Origin: Geomicrobium sp. JCM 19038
Lineage (GTDB): Bacteria; Bacillota; Bacilli; Bacillales; Marinococcaceae
DNA length: 64,000 bases
NCBI RefSeq assembly: GCF_000698125.1
Contig: NZ_BAXA01000001.1
Coordinates: 372,001 to 436,000, forward strand
Direction: 5' to 3'
Below are positions 39,697 to 48,890 of this stretch, piece by piece. The notes under the pieces were generated by a model. It did not search any database. It was not told the DNA's origin and saw only the letters and a program-made list of their open reading frames with translations. The first letter of the stretch is position 1, and each line of letters opens with the position of its first letter. The position numbers and the translations under genes are program-made.

Positions 39697-40893
39697 ATGA
39701 AAACATCAATTATTGGAAATGTAGGGATTTTGGATTTGCGAAATAGTACAGAAAAGTCAATTCAACAAATTAAGAGTATAGGAAATGTCGGTATTGCCAT
39801 CGTTTCAACGTCGACGTTGCCACTTTTACATCAATTGCCTTTAGGAAATTTAGGCATGGTTATAGAAATAAAAGAAGGTTATCAGCTTTATACAGAAGCG
39901 TTAGAAATTAATCAAGCATTTTTAGAAACACTCGATCCATCATTACGTGCGTTAACCGCTGATGAAGTGGTCATTGCTTATGATGTAGAAGCTGAGCTGC
40001 TTAAAGAGAAGATTGAAGATATTGAGTATTATGGCGATGTGAGCGTTCCTAACCATTTATACGGAGCTGTTCAAAGCGTCATGACGAGTGGCGGAGGTAA
40101 AATGAAAACGTATGATCAAGACGCTGAAAAGCCAATCAACAAAAAGGGTGTTTTTAAACTAACTCCGTCATTTCTTGAAAGCTTAATAAAACCAACAACA
40201 CTTAGTGTAAAAGGGATCTTACAAGTTGATGAACGTGTTACAGAAGATCAACTCGTTCATGTAAAAGAGCTACAAGTGAAAGGGGTTATTGAATTACGAG
40301 AGCATATGGTTGCGCATCTATCGCCATTGATTAGTCAATCTTCTTCAGCCCAGATGACAGTTATTCCAGATGATTACACGGTCATCGACCGTGCACTGCG
40401 AATGAAAGAAAAACAACTGCAAAGCTGGAAACAAAAGAAGCTATATACAGAACATCCGCTTTACATGAATGCACTTAAACGTGACACGATTGAGCGTTCC
40501 ATTAGCAAGATCCAATCATCTTCTTTTATCGTGACTTCATCTGAAAGTGAAGATTTACTGTATGAAATTGTCGATACGCTCGATACTGAGATTCTAGCTA
40601 TAGACGAACCTTACCTTGTCGTTGAGAAAAATGAGTTGTGGGATGAAACAGCATTTTTGAATTTGCAAGAAGCAGTCGTTGTTATTGTTGTGAATGGTGG
40701 AGAGTTAACATTCGCTGAAAATGTCACTGCCGACATGATACGCGAACGAATTGATACGATCTATCATTTTGGCACACTCATTGCTCCAAAAGAGATACAG
40801 TTAACAATTAAGCAAAAACTTGAAATAAACGAAGGCAAACTGCAATCCGAGAAAGAGGAAGGCACAGGAAACGTGGGGGTGTTAAAGCTATGA
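39697..40893 (+). CDS. GNVGI-repeat protein of unknown function, ECF-linked
   Basis: 398 residues, 12 bp after the ECF sigma gene. It has recurrent short beta-type units: IIGNVGILDL, SIGNVGIAIV, PLGNLGMVIEI, YYGDVSVPNHL, VKGILQVDERV, VKGVIELREHM, FGTLIAPKEI and, at the extreme C-terminus, GTGNVGVLKL. The spacing suggests a beta-helix or bactofilin-like stack interrupted by a helical insert (about residues 220-260). No signal peptide or membrane segment is evident. I do not recognise the family. Its tight coupling to the sigma factor suggests it is a regulator, partner or main target of it; that is inference. Confidence 0.75.
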   Translation: MKTSIIGNVGILDLRNSTEKSIQQIKSIGNVGIAIVSTSTLPLLHQLPLGNLGMVIEIKEGYQLYTEALEINQAFLETLDPSLRALTADEVVIAYDVEAELLKEKIEDIEYYGDVSVPNHLYGAVQSVMTSGGGKMKTYDQDAEKPINKKGVFKLTPSFLESLIKPTTLSVKGILQVDERVTEDQLVHVKELQVKGVIELREHMVAHLSPLISQSSSAQMTVIPDDYTVIDRALRMKEKQLQSWKQKKLYTEHPLYMNALKRDTIERSISKIQSSSFIVTSSESEDLLYEIVDTLDTEILAIDEPYLVVEKNELWDETAFLNLQEAVVVIVVNGGELTFAENVTADMIRERIDTIYHFGTLIAPKEIQLTIKQKLEINEGKLQSEKEEGTGNVGVLKL

Positions 40894-41006
40894 AAGACTT
40901 TCATGAAGAACTACGCAACCATTTTCGCAAACAATCAAAAGAAGAACAAAAGCGCCATTACCATTTAGCACAGTGGCACCGTGAACAGAAACGTAAGCGA
41001 TCGTAA
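40890..41006 (+). CDS. Small basic peptide (38 residues), translationally coupled
   Basis: The start overlaps the stop of the GNVGI-repeat gene (ATGA). The peptide MKDFHEELRNHFRKQSKEEQ... ending REQKRKRS is strongly charged and histidine- and arginine-rich with predicted helix. The overlap, same operon and following terminator support it as a real gene. No family recognised. Confidence 0.6.
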   Translation: MKDFHEELRNHFRKQSKEEQKRHYHLAQWHREQKRKRS

Positions 41007-41032
41007 GTTCATTCATTTGAAATGTAGGTTTA

Positions 41033-41067
41033 GCATAAAAAAGGAGTCCATTTGGGCTCCTTTTTTA
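41033..41067 (+). terminator. Terminator of the ECF/GNVGI operon
   Basis: AAAAAAGGAG.CC/GG.CTCCTTTTTT hairpin with a T run. Confidence 0.85.
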
Positions 41068-41206
41068 ATAGTCGTTTTTCTTTTTATTAGGATGAGTAGC
41101 GTGGCTACTCATCCAATATAGAATTTTAATTGCGTTTGGAAGAAATCACATCTAGGTATTCCAAGCATAATGACAAAAAAAAGAATAATTTTATCCATCA
41201 ATTAGT

Positions 41207-41410
41207 CTAGTCGTTGCTACGTCTTTGAATTTTAATGGCTAAGTAACCCCCATATACAACAATTGCTAGGGCGATTGCCCCAATAAAAACAAGGATCTTA
41301 AATACCGTAGATTGTACGGCTCTGAATGCTCCTAAGAGGAGAATAGATCTTATGACAAGGTATGAGGAAGCCAGGATGAATAATGTTCTTAGTAGTTGTT
41401 TTACGGTCAT
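41207..41410 (-). CDS. Small two-helix membrane protein
   Basis: 67 residues with two predicted membrane segments (about 8-27 and 36-58) and basic ends (KIQRRSND). GAGGGG lies about 12 bp upstream of the ATG. No family recognised. Confidence 0.55.
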   Translation of the reverse strand: MTVKQLLRTLFILASSYLVIRSILLLGAFRAVQSTVFKILVFIGAIALAIVVYGGYLAIKIQRRSND

Positions 41411-41510
41411 TTGAGTAGCAACCCCTCATTTGAAATTCCGTACCTTTTTCTATGTGTTGGTACCCGTTCACTGCAAGATCAATCTGCGGATTTACGAAAC
41501 GATGCTGGTC

Positions 41511-41756
41511 TTAATGATGTAGCAATAAAGACAGATAACCAATAATGTTAGCTGAAGGTAGAATAAGCTTAAAACATTTCGTTTTGGTTTCCTGATCGTT
41601 TGCAGTTTGGCGTTGAATATTTTCTAGCTTAGATCGAAACGTTGCATGGTGGCTCGTCATCTGCAAAATTGTACTTACGAGGAATCCACCTAAAATAGCA
41701 ACGAGTGCTCAGGTCGTTGTAATGATGGTCGATACTAAACTTTCAATAATAATCAC
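41511..41756 (-). pseudogene. Interrupted small membrane-protein gene (in-frame TGA)
   Basis: From a GTG at 41756 with a nearby GGAG, the minus strand reads IIIESLVSTIITTT, then TGA, then ALVAILGGFLVSTILQMTSHHATFRSKLENIQRQ to a stop at 41511. The hydrophobic segment continues across the stop, as in a one-TM protein with a coiled tail, so a single base change or read error probably made the stop. Confidence 0.45.
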
Positions 41757-42209
41757 TCCAGATTTATCCATTAATATAATTAGTATAATAGTTTATAGTT
41801 TGAGTAGAAACCATTAAAGAACTGTCAAAGGGGTATGGTTTCATCATTCGCGGTTGAGCAGCACATCCTCGTCTCAATGAACCGAACGAATTCTCTCTTA
41901 TATGGAGCCAAAAACTGTTTGCAGTCATACAAAAAGCCAATGCTGTCGCTATAATTAAATGCTTTTCATTCACTTACAAAGAAGATAATTGTATTGTGTG
42001 AGTGCGTTATAGGGGCAGGCTAGTGTTTGTGCTAATGTCAGGGTGTTCTTTAGGGCAGACGAAGATGAGACTTCCTTGGAAACAGAGTTGTACAGAGCAT
42101 CTAGAAAAAGGAAGGCGACGTAGACAAACTCAAATACACAGACTTCGAGGCCAATCTCAAGAAGTGAAGGTTTAATACAGTCTGAAAGTAGGGTATTTTT
42201 TTGTAGGAG
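41757..42209. other. Non-coding or degraded stretch
   Basis: Only short, unlikely frames. A plus-strand piece around 42030-42170 has a lipobox-like VLMSGC then runs into basic low-quality sequence; it may be a decayed lipoprotein. Confidence 0.35.
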
Positions 42210-42968
42210 GTGGTTCAAATCGCTTGCAAAAGGATTCTCAATAGTTTCTTTTTTGCGACATCCGCATTTGCACTTATCTTAACAATTCCTTCTCTAGCTT
42301 TGGCAAACGACGACGAAGAAGCCACGGATTTCGATGGCATCGTAAACGAGAACTTGGTTTTACCTGATCTTCATGAGAATACAGTCATTTACAATGGAAC
42401 GATGAATCCTGACTTAACACTTATACTTTTTTTTGACGGCACGGAAGTTGATCCTTACGTGAATGATAACGGTGAGTTTTCAATGGTTATACCTAGTTAT
42501 GCTGAATTGGAAGCTGGCGACACGTTAATGTTTTTATTTGCTGGAAGTGGTTTGCCTCGTGAGACACCTGTAAATGTAGAAGTTCAACCATCAGATCTTG
42601 AAAAGGATGTTGTTGGTTCAGACATCGGCGACGAAACCATCAAGGAGGCCATTAAGAACGAAACATCGTTAGATTATAGAAGAAATGCGACTTCAGATGG
42701 CGAAGACGTTGTTACATTAGATGTTGAAACAGTGGGTGATGTAGACCAAGTATTTGCGATCCAAGAAGGAGACACCATCGATAATGAAAGTAATCGACTA
42801 GAACATATCTCTGGCAATACCTTTAGGCAATACTTCCCGAACTCCTCTGCTGGCGATGTGATTGAGGTTTATATCGTTGCCTCAGGCGTTACAGCAATGA
42901 TCGAAGATGAGGTACCGAGCGACGACACCGAAAGCGGTGCGGATAAGAGTGAGGTAAATGATGGGTAA
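42210..42968 (+). CDS. Secreted acidic protein of unknown function
   Basis: About 250 residues. Signal peptide with a basic start, hydrophobic FFFATSAFALILTIPSLA and a LALA cleavage site, then a very acidic mature part in two beta-rich units (NTVIYNGTMNPDLTLILFF... and DEDVVTLDVETVGDV-like). The first unit resembles bacterial Ig-like domains. The start is uncertain: GTG 42210 overlaps the AGGAGG ribosome site, and no ATG/GTG/TTG lies in frame at proper spacing. The nearest in-frame codon is ATC 42219, so a rare start or an indel near 42220 is possible. Confidence 0.65.
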   Translation: MVQIACKRILNSFFFATSAFALILTIPSLALANDDEEATDFDGIVNENLVLPDLHENTVIYNGTMNPDLTLILFFDGTEVDPYVNDNGEFSMVIPSYAELEAGDTLMFLFAGSGLPRETPVNVEVQPSDLEKDVVGSDIGDETIKEAIKNETSLDYRRNATSDGEDVVTLDVETVGDVDQVFAIQEGDTIDNESNRLEHISGNTFRQYFPNSSAGDVIEVYIVASGVTAMIEDEVPSDDTESGADKSEVNDG

Positions 42969-43394
42969 ACTGTATTGAGCATGAGCACCAATCATTTGTG
43001 AACATGCATTTTTGAGGATTCAGAGTATTGGCATTGTAAAAGAGTGTAGGTATTATGATTGAACAATTAAAAAGACAAAAAGGAGTCGTTTGCTTGTACG
43101 CTACAGGTGACGGCTTTTTTTGACTTTCTTTTAGTAAATCAGGAGGAATAGACAAGAAATATCATTATGGAAGCATGAATGAAGAGATGCATTAAAAGGT
43201 GATTATTTGACTTTAGTTCTTTAATTGAAACGATGATTGATCGCTTATTCTTAAAGCAACTCTTTTATAGATTAGACTACAGATTTTTACTACACTATAA
43301 AGCATAGTAAACTTATAAGAATTATATTGACTGTCTGTTTTATTGTTTATATACTATTTATATTCAAACAATTCAAACGAAAGCTGGGATCGTT
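42969..43394. other. AT-rich intergenic region
   Basis: About 425 bp with no convincing gene. A weak GGAGTC...GACGGC-type inverted arrangement followed by TTTTTTT near 43080-43122 may terminate the upstream gene. Confidence 0.4.
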
Positions 43395-44956
43395 ATGGGA
43401 AAACGACATATCTATTTAGGATTACTTGCAACCTTAATGCTTGCTGCTTGCGGCAATAACGATGAAGCAATTACGACAGAAAGTGAGCAAGAAGGGGGTA
43501 CGATTAATATTGCGTACGGCGCAAATCCGCAAACACTGGATCCTCACTTAACAACGAATCAAGCGACTCGAGACGTTTCTAGACAAATTTACGAGCAATT
43601 ACTCGTTTTGAATGAAGACTATGAAGTTGTTCCTTCACTAGCTGAAGACTATGAAGTGAGTGATGATGGTCTTACATACACGTTTCAGCTACGAGAAGGT
43701 GTGTTGTTTCACAATGGTGAAGAGATGGTTGCGAGCGACGTAGTCGCATCCATGCAAAAGTGGTTAGACCATTCAACACAAGGACAAGCAAATTTGCAAA
43801 ACGCAAGTTTTGAAGAAGTTGATCCGTATACGGTTACGTTAACCATTGATGAGCCTTCGATTTTAGTGCCAAACATTTTAGCAGATACGGCTCCGTTCCC
43901 TGGAATTATGCCGAAAGAAGTAGCAGATGCTGCAGGTGCTGACGGGTAGATGAGCATATTGGTACCGGACCTTTTCAATTGGAAGAATGGCGAATGGACC
44001 AACACACACATTTAACGAAGTTTGATGACTATCAATCTCGTGACGAAGAACCGAGTGGTTTAGCAGGGCGAAAAGAAGCACTCGTTGATGACGTCTATTT
44101 TCATTACATCACCGATGAATCAACGAGAGTTTCTGGAATGATGACTGGAGAATATGACATCGGTTTTAGCATTCCCGCAGATAGTATTGATCAAATTGAT
44201 GCAGCAGATGGAGTTCAATCGTTTTTTAGTGATGGTGGCATTTATTCATTCGTGTTTAACAATAAAGCAGGTATTTTCACAGACCTTGATTTACGACAAG
44301 CGTTTAATATGGCGATCGACTATGAAGATTTACTAATTGCATCCTATGGAGACGATCGTTTCTATGAGTTAGATTCGGCGCTAGCATTACCAAGTCAAAT
44401 TGATTGGTATTCTGAGGAAGGCTCAGATAGGTATGACACATTTGATGTTGAAGCAGCTAAAGCGCTCGTTGAACAATCGAGCTATGACGGTGAGGAAGTC
44501 GTAATTTTAACGACGAGAGACTATCCAGAACAATACAATATGGCAGTCGTTGCTCAACAAGCCCTTCAAGATATAGGCTTTAACGTATCATTGGACGTAT
44601 ATGATTGGCCGACCGTACAAGAATTACGAACGGATGAAAATAACTTTGACGTATTTGCGGTAAGCTTTGCCGTTCGACCAACGCTTCATCAATATCCGTT
44701 TTTAGCATCGACTTCTGATTACCCAGGTTGGACGAACAATGAAACAATTGATGAGAACTTAGCTCTCATTACAGAAGCAGATTCATTGCAATCGGCCACA
44801 CCTTACATTGATGATTTGCAACAAGAAGTGTGGGACGACCTGCCTGTCGCAAAGATTGGCAACATTCAAGCGTTACTTGCCATTTCTGATGATGTATCGG
44901 GCTATTCTGATCTAATCGGTCCAATTCTTTGGAATGTAAGTATTGATGAGGATTAA
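43395..44956 (+). CDS. Peptide/nickel ABC transporter substrate-binding lipoprotein (apparent frameshift)
   Basis: SBP family 5. Signal peptide with lipobox MLAACG, then YGANPQTLDPHLTTNQATRDVSRQIYEQLL, the conserved entry of DppA/OppA-type proteins, and YTFQLREGVLFHNGEEMVASDVV. The frame breaks at GGG 43944-43946; one extra G gives ADGVDEHIGTGPFQLEEW and about 520 residues. No permease or ATPase genes are nearby. The M20 peptidase gene follows after 35 bp, hinting at uptake and cleavage of a peptide-like compound. Confidence 0.87.
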
Positions 44957-44991
44957 GACAATAGAACACAGTGAGAAAGTGGGGGAGAAAC

Positions 44992-46126
44992 ATGCCAACA
45001 AATGAGATGCTGCATCGATTAGAAACACTCGTCAATCAAGAAAGCGGTACGTACAATAAGCAAGGTGTTGATCGCGTTGGTGAGACGTTAACGAAATGGT
45101 TTTCCGATTTAGGTTATGTCATAACTGAAGATGTACAACAAGACCGAGGGAACAATTTAATCGGGTACTATAAAGGTGCTAAAGACGCTAAAATCATAGT
45201 GCTTGCGCATATGGACACCGTTTTTAAAGAAGGAACTGTGAATGTTCGTCCATTTTCTAAAGATGAACAGTACGCTTATGGTCCAGGAGTTTTTGATATG
45301 AAAGCGAGCATCGTCGTTCTTTATGAAGCTTTAGTAGAGTTGAAAAATGAACATCAAGAAGAATTGCTAGAAAACGTGGCAATCTTATTCAACAGTGACG
45401 AAGAAGTCGGTTCCATTCATTCACGCGCTTGGATTGAAGAGCACGCTAAAGAGAAATCGTTTGCACTCATCTTAGAGCCAACACGTGATAAACAACGTGT
45501 CTGCAATGCACGTAAGGTGGGGGCAAATATTATTTGCATTTACACGGAAAAGCATCACACGCGGGCATGGCCCATCGGCATGGTGAAAGTGCTGTAGAAG
45601 AGTTGGCTTTATTAATCCCGAAGCTACATGCACTTACCGATTATGATGAAGGCGTAACTGTCAATGTAGGATTAATAGAAGGAGGAACGTCGGTCAATAC
45701 GATTGCTCCGTATGCTTATGCAGGCATTGATTTGCGAATGGAAACAATTGAACAAGCGGAGCATTTAGACAAACTCATTCGAGCGCAAATTGCGAAAAGA
45801 GCCAATCCCGAGATTACTTATGAGCTCGAGTCCAGAAGTGGGATTTCTCGCCCACCTTTCGTTCCTGACGAAGGCTCAAAACAATTGCTTCGTTACGTGC
45901 AAGAGGTAGGCAAAAACATGGGTGGAACATCGAAGCTGAAAAAACTGGCGGAGGTTCCGACGGGAACTTAACGAGTTATATTGGCATCCCTACAATTGAT
46001 GGACTTGGTCCAGTCGGTGGCAATGCCCATCAAGAAGATGAATACGTGGACATTTCATCGCTTGAGGAAAGAAAAGAATTTCTTAAAACCTTGCTTCGTC
46101 GTTTAACTGATGCAGTTAAGAAGTAG
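44992..46126 (+). CDS. M20-family metallopeptidase (two apparent frameshifts)
   Basis: Carboxypeptidase G2-like zinc enzyme. Zinc ligands and catalytic residues: AHMDTV (H, D), GPGVFDMKAS (D), FNSDEEVGS (EE), and GNAHQEDEYV (H) near the end. Breaks near 45516 and 45931 interrupt RKGGGKYYLHLHGKASHAG and GGTSEAEKTGGGSDGNLTSYIG; single added bases restore both and give about 378 residues ending at 46126. ATG 44992 follows GGGGGAG. Likely acts on glutamyl or other amide-linked small peptides; not determinable. Confidence 0.85.
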
Positions 46127-46156
46127 TGATGGACTCTGTAGGCTTATCACAACAAA

Positions 46157-46282
46157 GAGGCTGGGATAAAATTGAAGTGATCTTCACTAAAGAAGGAGGA
46201 TGACAGCTTTTGAAGTACTCGAATAGAAAAACCGAACTAAACCACCAGCCTATTTTTAGATTGGTGAATTTAGTTCGGTTTT
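46157..46282 (+). repeat. Intergenic element with GAGGCTGGGATAAAA motif and long hairpin
   Basis: GAGGCTGGGATAAAA (46157-46171) resembles a motif seen repeatedly in Firmicute intergenic DNA. A hairpin with arms AAAACCGAACTAAA (46228-46241) and TTTAGTTCGGTTTT (46269-46282) follows. A near copy of ATGACAGCTTTTGAAGTA occurs at both 46199 and 46402, flanking part of the region. Possibly a small non-coding repeat; also may terminate the peptidase gene. Confidence 0.5.
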
Positions 46283-46429
46283 CATTGAGCCTTTGTATAG
46301 TTGAATACTTTAAAGGGCAGGAGCTTAGCGAGGATTAACCGTTTCTGCTCACAAATAAGCGTCTATGTGAGGAGCATTTGCTGCTACACGAATGACGGAC
46401 AATGACAGCTTTTAAAGTAGTCAAACATC

Positions 46430-47878
46430 TTACCTATTTCGAGCGATGTGGACTTTTAATTGTTTTCCTTTAACCGTTGTATGTTTCATTTCATCGAGTA
46501 CGATGTGACCTTTATCATTTAAGATTTCTATAAAGGTTGCCGTTTCTTCTATCGTAATAATGCCTATGTCCTCTGCGGTTACGCCTTCGATTTTAGCGAT
46601 GGTTCCAACAAAGTCAACCGCTCTTAATTTTTTTCTCTTTCCACCATTGAAGTACAACTTCATGATATTTTCATTGAGCTTATCGTTTTTTGCTTCTTTT
46701 GTGCTCGGTTCACTGTTGATCTTCTCAAGAAATTGTGGCTTTGCTTTTGATACGGCTTCTTTTGAAGGAGCAATAGATTTTGAGATTTTAAAGCCAATAT
46801 ACGTTTCGATGTCCTTAAGATACTTCTCTTCAAATGGCGTGACAAATGAAATTGCTTTGCCTGTATGCCCTGCTCTTCCAGTTCTTCCTGTACGATGAAC
46901 ATAGCTTTCTTTTTCTGATGGCAGGTCGTAATTAATGACGTGGCTAATTTGATCAATATCAATGCCTCTTGCGGCGACATCGGTAGCAATAAGGTAGCGG
47001 AATTCACCTCGCCTGAAATCTTCCATCACATCTAAGCGATCATATTGTTCCATTCCACCGTGAATTTTATCGCTGTCATAACCTTGATCTGCTAGTTGAT
47101 CACAAAGTTCGTTTACGCGCTCTTGGGTGCGGCAGAAGATGATTGCGCTATCTGGATTCTCAATGATCGTCACATCTTCTAATAACGAATACTTATCGTC
47201 TTCAGAGACTTGATAGAGCGTGTGGTCGATTGATGATGTTGTTACACCACTCGTTTTGATCTCAACATCAGTCGGTGTGTTCATATAGTGAACCGAAAGA
47301 TCTTTAACACGCTCTGGTAGCGTTGCGGAGAATAGCATCGTTACCCTTGGTGTAGGCATCTCCTCAATGATCGCTTCGACTTGTTCAATAAAGCCCATAT
47401 TTAGCATTTCATCTGCTTCATCAATGACGACATACTTTACTTCTTCAAGAGAGAGTGTACCTTTTTCAATATGGTCGAGCATCCGTCCTGGTGTGCCGAC
47501 GACAACGTGTGTTTTTTGCTTTAGTTCATTTTTCTGTTTATAAAACGGCTGTTTTCCTACAATCGCAGCAGCTTTAATTCGTTTATAACGGCCAATGTTA
47601 ATAAAGTCTTCTTTCACTTGTACGGCTAATTCTCTCGTTGGGGTTAGTACAATGGCTTGAGGTTTATTTTCTTGCCAATCCACAAACTCACAAATTGGAA
47701 TCCCGTAAGCAGCGGTCTTGCCACTCCCTGTTTGAGAACGTACGATCAGGTCTTTTTTTTGTTGAGCGAGTAGGATTACTTTGCTTTGAACATCTGTAGG
47801 GGTATCATAATTCAACTGATCGAGCGCTTGAATGATTTCATCACTTAATTGATAATCTGTAAACCGATGTTTCGTCAT
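46430..47878 (-). CDS. dbpA: DEAD-box RNA helicase DbpA/YxiN
   Basis: 482 residues. Helicase motifs in order: Q motif, Walker [35 protein letters not shown]. The C-terminal RNA-binding domain (about 405-482: [27 protein letters not shown]...) is the RRM-like fold of DbpA/YxiN that targets 23S rRNA hairpin 92 for 50S assembly. The start at 47878 (second ATG) has better spacing to GAGG than 47884. Terminal gene, convergent with the M20 peptidase. Confidence 0.93.
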   Translation of the reverse strand: MTKHRFTDYQLSDEIIQALDQLNYDTPTDVQSKVILLAQQKKDLIVRSQTGSGKTAAYGIPICEFVDWQENKPQAIVLTPTRELAVQVKEDFINIGRYKRIKAAAIVGKQPFYKQKNELKQKTHVVVGTPGRMLDHIEKGTLSLEEVKYVVIDEADEMLNMGFIEQVEAIIEEMPTPRVTMLFSATLPERVKDLSVHYMNTPTDVEIKTSGVTTSSIDHTLYQVSEDDKYSLLEDVTIIENPDSAIIFCRTQERVNELCDQLADQGYDSDKIHGGMEQYDRLDVMEDFRRGEFRYLIATDVAARGIDIDQISHVINYDLPSEKESYVHRTGRTGRAGHTGKAISFVTPFEEKYLKDIETYIGFKISKSIAPSKEAVSKAKPQFLEKINSEPSTKEAKNDKLNENIMKLYFNGGKRKKLRAVDFVGTIAKIEGVTAEDIGIITIEETATFIEILNDKGHIVLDEMKHTTVKGKQLKVHIARNR

Positions 47879-48171
47879 GTACATGCCTCATTTATTTAAG
47901 TTATTGGTTGTATTATTCTTCTCGCGAAACCTTTATTATACCTTATCAATACGTGAAAGGAAGACCTGTTGGCACTTATGCCACGGAGAATTGTAAAACA
48001 AGTCCCAAAGGTTCAAGGCAAAATCATTCTTCCATCGTGAATGCGATCGTTCATAAAGATTCCGTATAATTAATTTTTTCTTACTATTTTATCTTTAATA
48101 TAGGTTAACTGTTTAGTAAACTTAAAGTAAGCTTTTTAGGACGTAAATACTTCCTTAAAGAGGTGTGAGTG

Positions 48172-48438
48172 ATGAAAAGATTCTTCATTCCTGTCGTCAC
48201 ATTCGCGTTTTTAGGTTATTTGTGGTTTTTGTTTGCAACGTCAACAGTTGACTTAGTAAACGCCTCATCATTTCCAATTATACTAGGTATCCTTGCTTTA
48301 ATAGTAGGCAGTCTTCTTTTCTTTTACATTATGAGTAGATTGAAGCCGGTGTCGGAGTTGCTATTAATGCACCCGGTACGCTTAAGCAGTTATGGTACAT
48401 TTATTTGTATTGTAATGATGTGTGCAATGTTTATCTAA
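48172..48438 (+). CDS. Small membrane protein, three predicted helices
   Basis: 88 residues with hydrophobic segments at about 5-24, 32-55 and 70-88. GAGGTG precedes the ATG. No family recognised. It lies 29 bp upstream of the MaoC-like gene and may be cotranscribed with it and the sigma-54 activator. Confidence 0.6.
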   Translation: MKRFFIPVVTFAFLGYLWFLFATSTVDLVNASSFPIILGILALIVGSLLFFYIMSRLKPVSELLLMHPVRLSSYGTFICIVMMCAMFI

Positions 48439-48467
48439 CAGTATTTTAGTTTTAGGTGGTGAAAAGG

Positions 48468-48875
48468 ATGATTACAGCATTTCATGGTCAGAAAGCAACA
48501 TTGACTCGAACATTTACGAAAGAAGATGTAAAGAAAAGTAGTGAGCTTACAAACGATTATTCGCCGGTGTACACAATAGGAGGAAACCGTTGGACATCCC
48601 AGTATCCGAAGCCAATCGTACCGGCATTATTGACAGAGAGCTTAATTACACAATTAATTAGTGAACGGCTTCCTGGAACGCCGTGCATTCTCGTGCAAAA
48701 AGACCTCGTTTATTATTCACCGGTGTACGTTGGAGACGCAGTTACTGCAGAACTTGTCGTCATTGATATTCATGATAAGCGGAATTGGATTACAGAAAAA
48801 GTGACGTGTTATGATTCAGACGGTAACGAAGTGATTAAAGGGCAAGTGGTCGTCTACGTTCTGGAAAATTCGTAA
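48468..48875 (+). CDS. MaoC/hot-dog-fold protein lacking the hydratase histidine
   Basis: 135 residues. The layout LTNDYSPVYTI...PKPIVPALLTESLITQLISERLPG...YYSPVYVGDAV matches (R)-enoyl-CoA hydratases, but the catalytic pattern GDxNPxH is NDYSPVY, with tyrosine in place of the histidine, and PIVHG is PIVPA. A standard hydratase mechanism is therefore doubtful. ATG 48468 is preferred with AGGTGG upstream. It is 15 bp before the sigma-54 activator start and may sense or bind an acyl-CoA. Confidence 0.78.
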   Translation: MITAFHGQKATLTRTFTKEDVKKSSELTNDYSPVYTIGGNRWTSQYPKPIVPALLTESLITQLISERLPGTPCILVQKDLVYYSPVYVGDAVTAELVVIDIHDKRNWITEKVTCYDSDGNEVIKGQVVVYVLENS

Positions 48876-48890
48876 AAGGGCGTGATTCGT

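Noticed and set aside
42030-42172. Possible lipoprotein with VLMSGC motif
   Set aside because: No ribosome site; downstream residues are arginine-rich and unlike a lipoprotein; frame is short.
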